Below are positions 17,795 through 29,700 of a DNA stretch of 64,000 nt, piece after piece. Location: assembly GCA_902729315.2 (NCBI GenBank), contig LR746268.1:7237501-7301500 (forward strand), read 5' to 3'. A program made the translations under genes and the position numbers. The notes below the pieces were generated by a model. The model worked only from the letters and a program-made list of their open reading frames with translations, searched no databases and was not told the origin of the DNA. Position 1 is the stretch's first letter, and every line of letters starts with the position of its first letter. This DNA comes from Spirodela intermedia (taxonomy: Eukaryota; Streptophyta; Magnoliopsida; Alismatales; Araceae).

Positions 17795-19950
17795 TTGGTA
17801 TCAAAGTCTAAGGCATTGATGTCAAATAAATCTAAGACCCAAGGGCAACGAATTACTTGCCTAGAGGACCAACGAGCTGAGGTCCAAGTCCTCATCTCCC
17901 TCAATAAGGTGAATGATGGATGCTCATTTCCTTACTAAAAATTCGATGCAAGTGGAAGTGCACAAAACGATCATCTACTCAAGTAGGTTGTAGGTAGATG
18001 CCACTGACACTAACAAGTGAAAAGAGTACATTGAGACACTTGCAATAGACTTGTTGCTGCTGAAGTAAGTTGGCTATGGGTGCGTTACAGTCTTGATGGT
18101 AACAAAAATGGGTGGAAAGTTAAAATGGTAACCTTATGTGACAAAAATTCAATGAGATATTAAAAAATAATTGGTTACATACTTTCCTAATCTTTAGAAT
18201 AGTTCAAAATGATTTAAGGAGTGATTTTATAACTTGAGAGCCTCCTACTTAGATTAGTTTTACACTCACAACTCGAAAGGGAATGTAGGAATTTAATTTC
18301 ATATCTCAAACACCTTTCTTATCAGGTCAACTGCATTAGAAAAGAACAAGCCTCAATATTGAGAAAATGTACTCAATGATAAACTAATGATTACACATTA
18401 CAAAATATTCAAAATACATGATTATGTTAAAAATGCTCTATTATGAGCTACAAAATTTTCTATAGTATTTGAAGTTCTTTTCTAGAGAGCCATAAATCTA
18501 TAAAGGATTACTTTGATGCTAATTGAGTTAGCTTCCTTGAGTCATGAATTTAGAATAGGTTTTGAGGAAATAGTTGAGTTGGTAAGATCTATTAATTCTA
18601 GTGAAAGCTAATAAAATAGTTCCTATTTAGAAATTTTACCATTTTGATTTAGTGGAACTTAAGGACAAAGCCTTTAATGTTTGGAGTATACAACGTGAGA
18701 TGAGCCACTATATATCTAAGTTTCATACTTTGATTTGTGATTCAAGAGTCAAGGAGATGAAATGAAAAGCTTAATTCATGCCTCCTCTTGGTTCTTCTTG
18801 TAGCCTTCTTAAAACCAACAAAGTGCTCACATATGAGGGCAAAGATATTCAAGTTTAATGCACTTTAGTTCACTAACAGTCAAAAAACAGAAAACTGCTT
18901 ATATGTCTCTATATTAAATACATAAAGTCTGGTTTGAATAAGGTAGTGGTGGCCATTGTATAACTCCATACTAAATACAAACTTTAGTATTGCACATATA
19001 TCTATAACAAAGTCTGGTTGATTGTATGAGAGGTGTCTGTTAAAGAGTTGAATGAGTAGTTCTTGTTGTTGAATGCAAGATTAGTTGGTTAGTTTATGAG
19101 GTAGCCTCTAACTTAGTCACATACAATCCATTTAAAGTAATTAAAAAAAGAATTATTTCACTTCTCTTTGGTTTCATGACATGACTCCAAATTTAGACAT
19201 AGGCTGAGTTACAGTACAAAGGAGCACAATAAGTATGATTAACCACACAGATGATACACTAGTAGATTATAATGTCACCAACATAATTGTGTTTATACTA
19301 CTATCAAGGGACCACAAGACCCAAATGACACACAACAATACCTACATGTGTATGAGCTTGAGGTAATGGTTGTGGTCTACTACTTATTGGTGTAGTCTTC
19401 ACCAACAACACATTTGTTCATTTCTTCAAGATATAAAGAAGTTTATGTTGTCTTTTGGATCCTTTATGATTTTGATACTAAAAAAATATATGCATGAATC
19501 AAACAGTAATTTTACATTGTAAATTTTTTTCTAAGAGTTTATAAAAATAATAATACAATATTTTTACAACCTTAGAAAAGTTTCATATGATTATGGGACT
19601 AATTGTATGACCTATAGTGTCTCTTTATGTCTCAAGCAATGAGTTGAGTCATAGTAAGAAGTATACTATTAAATGTAAAATTATTTATTTATTTATGAGA
19701 TCAAACAAGTCTCTTATATTTTTGGGCTTATTAATTTTTTTTTGTCAATTGCTTATAGGAAAGAAGAATCACTTGAGCGGAGAGGGAGATTAATATCTCC
19801 CTTAGTTAATAAACTTTAGAAAAAAATGAGAAAAAAATGAGATCCAATAGTAAAGGATTAAATAATTAAAATATTTTTGAGAAATATTTTCAAATCAGGG
19901 TCATATTGGTAATTATTATTTTTTGGCGTTGAGAGCTAGGCTAAGTAAAC
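17795..19950 (+). mobile_element. Decayed Ty3/gypsy retrotransposon
   Basis: Motifs in order on the plus strand: a primer-binding site TGGTATCAAAG at 17796-17806; a gag start at 17819 whose open frame of 39 residues includes CLEDQRAEVQVLISLNK and ends at 17938; then about 1.4 kb of frame-broken AT-rich sequence; then an RNase H-like segment at about 19340-19450 (QYLHVYELEVMVVVYYL). Many stops separate them. The element is old and cannot encode proteins. The 3' end is not resolved; 19950 is an estimate. Confidence 0.6.
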
Positions 19951-20387
19951 CCTTAGTTTTACCCATTTTCGCTGCCCTGGGCTCGGAGCCCGGCCCACTT
20001 TATATTATTAGTATTGGGCCAAATTATTGGGCGCCATAAAAATGGCAAGGACTTCCAATACGGAAATCGAACGGACGTGCTTCTCTCGTCAGATCCCATA
20101 GGTGGCTTGCGTGGCACAGCTCTCATCACACGATCTATGGGCTTCAAGTGCTGTAGATGAGGCGTCCACCATACCAGACGGCCACAGAAGACGATGGCAC
20201 TGAGGAAGCTCATCACCGATATCTGCCTCTGGTTTTCAAGGGCGCGGAGGGCTCCCGGAAGATCGGAGCGGCGAAGGAGATTGATTCTCGACGAGAAGAA
20301 GGGGCCCTCCTAGCGCACGGGAACTCCAGAGGTCGCTTGCTTTCATCAGAGGGAGGATTCTGCTGCTGTGGGAGCAAGGAACGAGCT

Positions 20388-20872
20388 ATGGCTACAGCTC
20401 TCTTTGGCGGCTGCTCCTTTGCCTTAAGGATTGATTCAAGCAGCCCTCGGGGTGTGCATGTGAGGAGAAGCGCGGTAATGGGAAAGAATACCGAGTCTAA
20501 AGATGAGGGGCGTGAGCCTTCTGGAGATTTCCTGAGGAGGAGGGGAGCTCTGGTTTCCGGGCTATCTCTGATTTCTTCGGCGGTGTTGGGTTTCCCCGGG
20601 GAAGGGTTGGCTGTCAAGCAGGGTCTTCTTGCAGGAAGGATCCCGGGCTTGTCCGAACCGGATGATAATGGTTCGTCCCTTCCGTTTCCCCTGTTCTAGT
20701 CGCGTATTTCATGAGCACTGCCCAGCCTGCAAGTAAATACGGTGATTCCAGAGTTCTACCATCCGTAGATTCGAGACAACCGGCGTTCGTTCACCAAAGG
20801 AAATCCAATAAAATCCAAGTCCAACGCTGCAATTTCTTAGGATGATTTTGTCTAAGAAAGTTACAAAGCTCT

Positions 20873-20922
<50 letters not shown>

Positions 20923-22573
20923 ATATATATATATACATATATTATGTTTATTTATTTATTTTTGCATTCAGATATACATTTATAAGTCAATACGCAAACA
21001 TATCTCAAATGAGATTCCGAGTAGATCTTCTTTGTTTGATAAAGTTGAGTACTTAAGCCTTTGGGGTGCTTCATGTAGATGATTTCAGTACAATCAAAGG
21101 TTTAATTTTTGTAGTTCAAAGCAATAAAATCTCTAAAGCAGAAACCATGAAATCACCAAGATTGCTACCCTGGCTTCCTGGGGAAAAATCCAAAATCTTT
21201 TCAGTGCATTCGATCAGGTTGTGTTTATCATAAAATATTCACGTGTGCATGTATACTATATGCTCTATTTATATCTTGCTCAGACAGGTTGGAGGACATA
21301 CCGTAGACCAGATGAGAAGTCCGGAGGACATGGAGTTGGCTGGAGTCCAATCATCCCGTACTCGTTTGCAGTTCCCGAAGGATGGGAAGAGGTATATCTC
21401 AACAAGAAACCAGATTTTACAAGGACTAAATCTGATTTGCGTCGTCCCATTGCTCCCATGCATCTGATTGACGTAGATCGGTTTTCCTAGGTCCCTGTAT
21501 CAATTGCAGACCTTGGCGGCACTGAGATTGATCTGAGATTTGCAAACTCTAAAGAAGGACGCTTATTTATTATCGTAGCTCCTGTTCTCCGATTTTCAGG
21601 TGAGAAATCCCGCTTCCTGTTTGTGTTCTATTTTCCCTTTTTTTCACGCGAAAATATGGGCTCTCTATTTGTATTCTGTCAACGCTCTTGACAGCATCCT
21701 TCCCAAGAAGCTCCAAATTTTCAAGGGTATCCCCCAGGTATAGTCTTCAAAGGGAAAAACTTAGTACAGGCAAGCATAATTACCCTTGCATAATGCCAAG
21801 AAGTCTCACATAAACGAAGGAAAACAGCATGCCAGACGTAGATCCTGTTGGGCATCAGAAGAGCAATAAGAGCCAGTATCTACCCAGTAGAGCATCTTGA
21901 CTCTGAACACTGAACACCAGAGAGAAGCAGACTGTGAAGGATGGTGGAGAGAAACAGGAGGCACCAACCGAGTGCTAAAGTTTTTGTAAGCCCACTAAAA
22001 ATTTTCGGCAGTCAGAGTCTAACCTTATGGGATCGCGTGCATTCATCCTTGTTTTGGAGGCAATGCCCGTGAGGAAGAATAGACGTTGTTCTTCCTTCGT
22101 CTTCGATCTCCTTCGAGTATTGCCTGATGAGGTCATTTCGGTTGATCCACCCAAGATTCACACGCCGCTTCTGTTCTGGTGATGTTTCTGGTTCAGATAC
22201 TCTCGGAGATGATGTGACAATAGAGAAGATTGGGCCACCGGAGAAGGTGATCAGCGCCTTTGGCCCAGAGGTCATCGGAGAAAACGTAGAAGGCAAGGTT
22301 TTAAGCATGCAAGTGGCCGAACATATGGGGAGGACATATTACCAGTTTGAGCTGGAACCGCCCCACGTGCTAATTACAGCCACTGCAGCAGGAAACCGGC
22401 TCTACTTGTTCAATGTGACGGCCAACGGTAAGAGCTGTTCTTCGCTGTTCTTCGACTGGTCTTTCCATGGCGAAGTATACCTTCACCTGCCTGTGATGGT
22501 TCTTTCAGGTCTTCAGTGGAAGAAGCATTACAACGACTTGAAGAGGATCTCGGATTCCTTCCGAGTCGTCTAA
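20388..22573 (+). CDS. PPD4: PsbP domain-containing protein 4, chloroplast lumen (5 exons)
   Basis: A PsbP-family protein of the thylakoid lumen, related to the oxygen-evolving-complex subunit PsbP; the exact role of PPD4 is not well defined. Exons: 20388-20670, 21288-21391, 21491-21599, 22197-22427, 22509-22573, totalling 792 nt and 263 residues, close to the usual 260. Residues 1 to about 45 form a Ser/Arg-rich chloroplast transit peptide. An RRR at 50-52 followed by a hydrophobic stretch is a twin-arginine lumenal signal. The mature part includes the conserved segments GWRTYRRPDEKSGGHG, DLGGTEIDLRFA, AFGPEVIGENVEGKVL and YYQFELEPPHVLITATAAGN. The ATG at 20388 was chosen because the upstream in-frame codons do not look like transit peptide. 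Its 3' end lies 56 bp from the stop of the convergent PPR gene. Confidence 0.9.
20873..20936. repeat. CT/TA microsatellite in PPD4 intron 1
   Basis: About 40 bases of CT dinucleotides pass into TATC and then TA repeats. It lies within the 617-bp first intron, probably polymorphic, with no sign of function. Confidence 0.9.
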
Positions 22574-22629
22574 AGCTGCATGTGAGTCTTCCGAGTGCTT
22601 GAAATTTTCGATCATTCGTGTACAGACCT

Positions 22630-24261
22630 TCAGTGCAACAGAGTTGAATTGTTCAAAGTCAGCCCTTCATCTGCCACCCCCACACTAAGTAAACTGCACC
22701 CGGGAATCTTCTGAACTCCATGGTCAACCATCTGCCTCCTCATGTACTCTGCTTCCTCCCATCTACTTGAAGCGGCGTAGATGTTCGATAGCAGCACAAA
22801 CCTAGCATCGTCTCTTGATTCCACCTCCCTCACCACCTGCTCTGCCAGTTCTGCCTCCCCATGGATCCGACAGGCACCGAGCAGACCCCCCCAGACCACA
22901 TCATTTGGCTCCATGGGCATCATTCTGATCAACCCATAAGCTTCCTTCAGCTTCCCAGCCCGGCCAAGAAGATCTATCAGGCATCCATAGTGCTCGACCC
23001 CGGCGTCCAGCCCGTACCTCCTCTTCATCCTCGCGAAAAGTTCCAGCCCTTCCTGGACGAATCCGCCATGGGTGCATGCAGAGAGAGCCGCGAGAAATGT
23101 GACAGCGCAGGGCTCTTCTCCCGACTCCTCCATCCGGGAGAAGAGCTCCAGCGCCTCCCTGCTCCGGCCATGGCTGGCCAGGCCAGAGATCATCGTGTTC
23201 CAGCACTCTCTGTTCCTCCGGGTCATCCCTTTGAAGATCCTCTCGGCTCTCCCCAGATCCCCACACTTGGCGTACATGTCGACGAGCCCATTGAGGACGA
23301 ACTGGTTAAGTCTGATCCCTGCCCCGTGGATGAGCCTGTGAATCTCCTTGCCGCAGTCCAGTGATCCCGCCTGCGCGCAGGCGGAGAGAGCACTCACCAC
23401 TGTGACCTCATCGGGCTCGAACCCCTCCTCCTGCATCCTTTGGAAGGACCTCAGAGCCTCCTCGAAGAATCCGTTCTGCGTGTACCCAGTGATCAAGGTA
23501 TTCCAATTCACCAAATTTCTCGCAGGAATCTGCTCGAACATCTTTCTGGCCTCCTCCACCCTTCCTTCCCTGAAATACCCAGTGATCATCGAGGACCAGA
23601 CGAAGAAGTTCCTGCAAGGCATTTCCTCGAACGTCTGTTTTGCAGCCTCCATCTGGCCATTGACCGTGTACCCGTGGACCAGCGCAGTCCACATGACCAC
23701 GGTCCTCATTTCGGGGGGCGCCCTGTCGAAGAACTCCCTGGCGGCGGCAATATCCCCTTCCCTTGCGAGGCCTTCTATCATCAACGTCCAAGTCACCGGC
23801 GTTCGAGCAGTCATTTGGCCGAACAGAAGACGCGCAGCGGCCATGTCGCCGCCGCCGGAGTGGCCGCTGATCATCGCGTTGTAGGTGACCGCGTTTCTGT
23901 GAGGCATTTCGTCGAAGAACCTACGTGCATCCTTGGTATCGCCGCATTTGCTGTACACGGAGATGAAGGTCGTCCCCACACGGACGTTGGAGGCCAGCCC
24001 CGCTTTGACGGATTCTGCGTGGAAGGCCTTCGCAAGGGAGAGGAGAGAGAGGCTGGCGCAGGCCTTGAGCGCTGCCGGCAGCACCTGACGGCGGGCTCCT
24101 CGTGGGAGGCCCCTCGTGAGCATGAGGAGAGCTTCCTCTGCGGAACCTTCGGAGAGGTAGCCCTGGAGGAGCCGGCACCAGAGGGAGGAGTCCTCGGTGC
24201 CCGTGGTCAGATAGACTGCATGGTGTCGCCGGAGGAGCGCTCGTCTCTGTGACTCCGGCAT
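22630..24261 (-). CDS. PLS-class pentatricopeptide repeat protein, 543 aa, intron-less
   Basis: PPR proteins bind organelle RNA one base per repeat and act in editing, splicing or stability in mitochondria or plastids. The single exon encodes a run of P, L and S repeats over about residues 25-450. Typical words include VYSKCGDTKDARRFFDEMP, NAVTYNAMISGHS, NLVNWNTLITGYTQNG, GLVDMYAKCGDLGRAERIF and LSACTHGGFVQEGLELF. An E-type extension follows (EPNDVVWGGLLGACRIHG ... LLSNIYAASSRWEEAE ... KIPGCSLLSV). There is no DYW deaminase domain, so any editing role would need a partner. The N-terminus is Arg-rich, suiting organelle targeting. It may be an orthologue of Arabidopsis At3g21470, but this is only a guess. 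The start codon lies 17 bp from that of the divergent PPR gene, and the next in-frame Met is about residue 46. Confidence 0.88.
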   Translation of the reverse strand: MPESQRRALLRRHHAVYLTTGTEDSSLWCRLLQGYLSEGSAEEALLMLTRGLPRGARRQVLPAALKACASLSLLSLAKAFHAESVKAGLASNVRVGTTFISVYSKCGDTKDARRFFDEMPHRNAVTYNAMISGHSGGGDMAAARLLFGQMTARTPVTWTLMIEGLAREGDIAAAREFFDRAPPEMRTVVMWTALVHGYTVNGQMEAAKQTFEEMPCRNFFVWSSMITGYFREGRVEEARKMFEQIPARNLVNWNTLITGYTQNGFFEEALRSFQRMQEEGFEPDEVTVVSALSACAQAGSLDCGKEIHRLIHGAGIRLNQFVLNGLVDMYAKCGDLGRAERIFKGMTRRNRECWNTMISGLASHGRSREALELFSRMEESGEEPCAVTFLAALSACTHGGFVQEGLELFARMKRRYGLDAGVEHYGCLIDLLGRAGKLKEAYGLIRMMPMEPNDVVWGGLLGACRIHGEAELAEQVVREVESRDDARFVLLSNIYAASSRWEEAEYMRRQMVDHGVQKIPGCSLLSVGVADEGLTLNNSTLLH

Positions 24262-24278
24262 TCTTCAGAGTTTGAAGA
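24262..24278. promoter_or_regulatory. 17-bp gap between two divergent start codons, inside a perfect inverted repeat
   Basis: The two PPR reading frames point away from each other with only 17 bases between them. With the start codons included, the 23 bases 24259-24281 read CATTCTTCA, five bases, TGAAGAATG: a perfect 9-bp inverted repeat whose outer triplets are the two start codons. Core promoters and 5' UTRs cannot fit in 17 bases, so each gene's leader and promoter must overlap the other's coding sequence, or one annotated start is wrong. No TATA box is seen in the overlap. Confidence 0.7.
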
Positions 24279-26162
24279 ATGGAGCAGAGGCTACTCCGGA
24301 TGCTGCAGAACTGTGGAAATCCCAGGGAGTTGAAGCGAACCCACCTCCAAATCCTGGTCCGGGGCCTCGCCGACAGCGACTTCCTCCTGCCGAAGCTCGT
24401 GGAGGTCTCCGCCGCCGCCCACTCGCTCGGCTACGCCGGCCGAGTGCTCCGGTGCGCACAGACGCGGAACGTTGTGGCGTACAACAACATGGTTAAGTGC
24501 TTCGCCGGGAGCCGAAGCCCCGCCGGAGCCTTCTCGGCCTACGGCCGGATGAGAGCTCTGGGCATCTATCCCAACAGCTTCACCTTCACCTTCCTGCTCA
24601 GAGCAATGGACTCGGGAGATTCCTCACAAGGAGGGGAAGCTGTCCATGCGCAGATAGTTAGGTCTGGTTGCGGGTCGAGCCTCTTCGTCAAGAACACCCT
24701 CTTGGCCTTCTACTCTAAGTGCAGCCGCGACTTAGCTCCCGCGCGTCAAGTGTTCGACGAAATGCTGCAGAGGGATGTGGTCTCCTGGAACTCCCTGATT
24801 CACGCGTATATGATGCGCGGGGAAATGGCGTCTGCTGTGGAGGCGTTCGAATCAATGCCCGAGAGGAGCATCGTCTCGTGGAACTCCATAATCACAGGCC
24901 TCTCCAAGGTCGGAGACATGTGCTCGGCGCAGCTGATGTTCGACCGAATGGCCGTGAGGAACGTCGTCTCAGGGAACGCCATGATCGCCGGTTACGCAGC
25001 GGCCGGCGACATGGCGGCGGCCCGATCAATCTTCGACCGGATGGAGCAGAAGAATGTGGTTTCCTGGACGGCCATGCTCTCCGGCTTCAGCAAGATCGGC
25101 CGCATGGAGGCAGCGAGCTCTCTCTTCCATCAGATGCCAGCAAAGAACACCGTCTCCTGGAACGCGATGATCTCCGGGTACAATGAAAACCGTCGATTCG
25201 ATCGAGCTCTGCAGACATTCCAGGCCATGTTGATCGACGGCGAGTGCCCACCCAATGAAATCACTCTGATCGCCGTCGCCTCGGCTTGTGGGCATCTGGG
25301 TTCTCTCGAGCATGGGAACTGGGTCTACTCTTACGCCAAGAAGAACGACTTGGAGATCTCCTCCGAGCTGGGGAACGCGCTCGTGGACATGTTCGCCAAG
25401 TGCGGAGAGATGAAATGCGCGGAGGCGGTGTTCAATCAGATGACTATGAGGTGCGTAATCTCGTGGACGACCATGATCTGGGGACTTGGTGCCCACGGCC
25501 AGAGCGGAGAGGCTCTGGCTCTGTTTGAGGAGATGTCCCGCCGTGGAGTGGAACCAGACGACGTCACCTTCATCGCCCTGCTCTCGGCGTGCGCCCATGG
25601 CGGGCTGGTGGAAGAAGGCCAGCGAATCTTCAGACAGATGGCGGTGGAATTCGGCATCGAGCCGAGGATCGAACACTATGGCTGCATGGTTGACCTCCTC
25701 GCCCGGGCAGGGAGGGCAGAAGAGGCAATCCACTTCATCGGAAGCATGCCCGTGGAGCCCAATGTGGTCGTATGGGCCACCCTGTTGAGCTCTTGTCGAT
25801 GGGATGGAGGTGGGGAACAGGTAGTGGAGTCAGTCGGCAGAAAGATGGCGGAGCTGGAGCCGTTGGATCCCGGCTACCAGGTTCTCCTTTCCAATTCCAG
25901 CGCGTCTATTGGAAGATGGCGGGGCGTGTCGAGCATCCGAGGAGCCATGTGGCAGGAGGGGGTGGAGAAACTCCCCGGGTGCAGCTCGATCCAAGTGGGC
26001 TGTGAAGTTCATGAGTTCTTGGCCAAGGACTTGAGGCATGAGAAGAGAACTGAGATCTATGAGGCTTTGCATGGGCTTGCAGAAATCTTAAGGCATGCAG
26101 GCCACCCATTGCATATGCAAGATTATGCCTTTCAGCACCACCCCAGGTCACCGAATTCATGA
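24279..26162 (+). CDS. PLS-class pentatricopeptide repeat protein, 627 aa, intron-less
   Basis: Organelle RNA-binding PPR protein in a single exon. The N-terminus (LLRMLQNCGNPRELKRTHLQ) is the usual beginning of PLS proteins. About 14 repeats follow, with words such as FVKNTLLAFYSKC, DVVSWNSLIHAYMMRGEM, NVVSWTAMLSGFSKIGRM, ALVDMFAKCGEMKCAEAVF and FIALLSACAHGGLVEEGQRIF. An E/E+-like tail comes next (EPNVVVWATLLSSC ... LEPLDPGYQVLLSN ... KLPGCSSIQVGCEVHEFLAKD). There is no DYW domain. The segment HEKRTEIYEALHGLAEILRHAGH is the usual end of the E+ region. Base composition is strongly GC-rich like its divergent neighbour, but the two proteins are not close copies of each other. A second Met at residue 8 is an alternative start. 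Confidence 0.88.
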   Translation: MEQRLLRMLQNCGNPRELKRTHLQILVRGLADSDFLLPKLVEVSAAAHSLGYAGRVLRCAQTRNVVAYNNMVKCFAGSRSPAGAFSAYGRMRALGIYPNSFTFTFLLRAMDSGDSSQGGEAVHAQIVRSGCGSSLFVKNTLLAFYSKCSRDLAPARQVFDEMLQRDVVSWNSLIHAYMMRGEMASAVEAFESMPERSIVSWNSIITGLSKVGDMCSAQLMFDRMAVRNVVSGNAMIAGYAAAGDMAAARSIFDRMEQKNVVSWTAMLSGFSKIGRMEAASSLFHQMPAKNTVSWNAMISGYNENRRFDRALQTFQAMLIDGECPPNEITLIAVASACGHLGSLEHGNWVYSYAKKNDLEISSELGNALVDMFAKCGEMKCAEAVFNQMTMRCVISWTTMIWGLGAHGQSGEALALFEEMSRRGVEPDDVTFIALLSACAHGGLVEEGQRIFRQMAVEFGIEPRIEHYGCMVDLLARAGRAEEAIHFIGSMPVEPNVVVWATLLSSCRWDGGGEQVVESVGRKMAELEPLDPGYQVLLSNSSASIGRWRGVSSIRGAMWQEGVEKLPGCSSIQVGCEVHEFLAKDLRHEKRTEIYEALHGLAEILRHAGHPLHMQDYAFQHHPRSPNS

Positions 26163-26750
26163 TATATGATTCCACAGAGTGTTATTTCTTTCCTCAATTG
26201 TATATCAATGAGTTATTAATTGAGGGAAAATAAAAGATACAGAGATTCTAGTGCCCAATAACAGGTTTTTTCTAAAATGCTCATAAACCCTACTCTGCAT
26301 AAACTCTGTGGAATGCTTTGATGATGATACATCTACATATGTGGTGGCATTGATCCCCCTGTCATCCTTTTGTTTGAAGATCTGGCAACATCAACAGAGA
26401 GCTGCATCACCATCGAGCAGATCCAAAAGATCCTGGCAAAAGGGTGATTCTCATGCTTTGCGGTGCTCTTCTGATGCAAAGTCTTCAACCCCCTCGGGCA
26501 ATTTTCCAATTAATAATTGTCATTCTGTGGCTTCATCTCTTCAGGAATGCTGATGCTACAGCCGGGACAACATGCAATTTCTTGACCTTTAATCGAAGAG
26601 ATTAAACAACTATGAACATACTTCCCATCTTTGGCAGTGGAGACTGATTCAGGTAGCCATTAAAAACAAAGATAATTTATTCACCATAGATAAAGTCAAT
26701 ATGAAGTCAATTTCATACGCCATGAAGATGTGCACCTGGATGTGGTCGTC
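26163..26750. other. 3' flanks of the PPR gene and FTSHI4
   Basis: These 588 bases lie between two convergent stop codons and probably hold both 3' UTRs. AATAAAA at 26228-26234 is a plausible poly(A) signal for the PPR gene. No further gene seen. Confidence 0.5.
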
Positions 26751-29700
26751 TCAGAGGATGTGGTCGGCCAGCAAGAGTTGCGGTTTTTCTGTCTCTTCTT
26801 CGATCTGTATAGAAACCTCTTCGTCGATTTCCTGCACTCGTTTTTCCCAAATGTTGTCAACCAGCTTCCAAGCTTCATCGCTGATAATCTGGGTCTGCAC
26901 ATAGACAACACCCTCGCAGGCATTAGCTGCAGCATGGAAGAGCTTGAACCCAGCACAAACCAATCAGGATACTAAGCTGCTAACCTCCATTGGTCGGGGA
27001 GCGCCAAACGTAAAGAAGCCCACATTCCCTGGGGCAAAAGTTAGCCTTCCGGGCAGGGAAACCCCATGAATCCCCCATCTTCCAGCATAAACAAGCGCGC
27101 CATACTCATCAACAGGGTGCACAGGTGCCTGCAACAATGAGCAAACAAGTTGAAGTCACATGCATTGGGCATTGATGAATTGGGCATGGTCACATGTATT
27201 TGATAGATGACTGTTTGGCCAAGTGCCACCAGAAAAATTGGGACCAAATCAATAGAACTATTCAAAGGAACTGAATGGACTGGTTTTTTAAGTGTCTAAT
27301 ATAAAGCAGTCAAATGTGACCAATTAAGGACCAACATGTAGTGGAATTCTGTAAAAACCTTGGTGGATGCCTACTTCAGAAATCCCACAACTTGTGGTTT
27401 GGCATTGGAGAGAGATATGTATGATAAAATAGGCCTCACCGGCACCAAGCATATGAAGAGCATAATATGACAATGAGCATAAATTCGATAAAGGACAGTG
27501 GGATACAATAATTAGGTCTAACATTTTATAGAAGAAATGTTGATAATCTTATTGAAAAACATTAGCTCATTTTACCTGAGGAATTCGCGGGGCCTTCTTG
27601 TAGACTTCCCAAATTTTCTCTGCCTTAATCTCCCCTCTCTCGAGCAAAATATCTGAAAGTCGAGGGAACATAGATTGTATTATCTATATCGTCATTAAAT
27701 GTCATGAACCGATGCCAGAAAGTGAGGTCTCATCACATACAGAATAGACATCCTAGTTGTATGCCAGACAATGATAATTCAAGAAAATTTTGAACTAAAT
27801 TAAGAAAAAAAGTGAACAAAGAGGAAGCAGGATTCTCTACTAGTAATGGTCTCCACTGCTGAGCGATACTCCCTCAGCACCGATGCACATTTTTCGACAG
27901 CAAAACGCATGTATTCTTCTCGAAGTGCCTCCAACTTCGGTGCAAGCTGTAAATTCACACAAGTTCTCACGATGCATATAAAGATACTTATTTGCAGAAT
28001 CAAATCCGAGCATGAATGAGGTGTGATGTAGTTAAAGGCTTAACATACATTTGGTACTAGATCACTTTGAGTTCTATAAAATGTTTTCCCAAACGCTGTC
28101 ATTCCCGTCTGGAGGATCAACATTTCTGTGAGCCTTGAAGCTTCAGATGTGGCCTTCGCAGATATCCAACACAAGTTGTCTATGCCGAACATCTCCTCCT
28201 CAATCACTCTTGCTGTCAATTTAGGTAATTAGCAGATGCATCATAAATGAAAATAATCTAACCGCAAATAATGGGACAGAAATTTTGTGGAACCAATAAG
28301 TTGAAACTAATGGCACAATCACAAAATTCCAATGACTGGATTGATATTTTGGAGCTAAGAATTCGAAGCCCAAATAAAAGTTTCCTTCTGCCAGCAGCTG
28401 GACGAACCAGATATTCAAAGTATTTATGGTTTCTGTATATTCACCCATTTGGTAGGATCTTTGGGAAGAGTTTGGGCATGCACAGCTTATTAAAGCATTT
28501 AAAAGGGAGTAATGATTTCTCTCGAAAGTAACCAGTATCTCTAGTAATTTTCTCTTGAGTTCCCGACGCTATTCAATGTGATACATTTGTAGATCGTGTA
28601 TATAACAGCAAGGCAACACATCCATAATCACAACAATGAACGAAACCACATCTCTTTACAGGCTTCCTTTTTGCAGGCTAGAATCTTTTTTTCTTTTCGG
28701 AGATGGGAGGTAAATCGATATATATATTAGTAACCAAAGGCTTAAGATAGTAAGAAACATAAAAATGTTCAATAATGACCTCCAATAGATTCTCAAGAGC
28801 CCTCTTCAAGTATAAGAAACAATAACTTTGTTCACGTTGCTGAGTTATTGTGAATTCAAAGAATGATTTCAAAAGGCTGATGCACTCATTACTAATCAAA
28901 AGCTATTGGATAATGACATAAAATTATGTACTCAGTGCATCAGAGTGCCTGCAGTGTGCTCTATTCAAAGAAAATAAATGATCACTATTATTTGATGTGG
29001 AGGGAAGTGAATATCCATAATTATCACTTCTTTTTCAGAAGAAAAACTATGAGAATAAGGATCAAAATTTCAGCCAATAAGTCTTCTACTCTTGCCCAAG
29101 GTCTTCTATGAGGGAAGACAATACATTGCTTCCAATTCGAATTCTATGGTTCCCCTTGTCTAGTACAAAGCATATGTAATTGGACAATAAAGGATGTCAG
29201 GAAATGACTCCTATGGATTTGATCTAGAAGCGACATGCCGTAAATTTCCGAATAAACAGGTGAAAGAGGCAAAATGATTCAACTTACGTGCACATGCTCG
29301 CACAATAGAAGAAACGTAATCTGATTTCCTCAAGAAGGCTTTTCCAGATGTTTCTGCATAACGCATATTTGGCTTGCTACGAATGGCATTTATATCTGTC
29401 TGTAACAAACATTGGTTTTTCAGTTTACTAATCAACCCTTGAGGAAAGTGAATCATCATAAAAAAAATATCCAGAAGACCAAGTTCAATGTGGACAGTTT
29501 TCTTTATGGACCTCAACAAAAGGACGATGAGGATCTGGATAGTAACATGCAAGAACAGCCACAGCTGCCTCTCTGTATGCCATCCTCAGGTTCAGCTCAT
29601 GAGGAATTTCGGTACTGTCTTCTTGACCAGTTTCAAAAGTACCTTTTTGCTGTATAGTGTAGAAGAGTGGAGTTTTAGTTTAAACTATATTCTAGTCAAG

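Noticed and set aside
22861-25788. Long open frames opposite or out of phase with the PPR genes (up to 270 codons)
   Set aside because: GC-rich coding sequence leaves antisense and shifted frames open; the sense frames carry clear PPR motifs.
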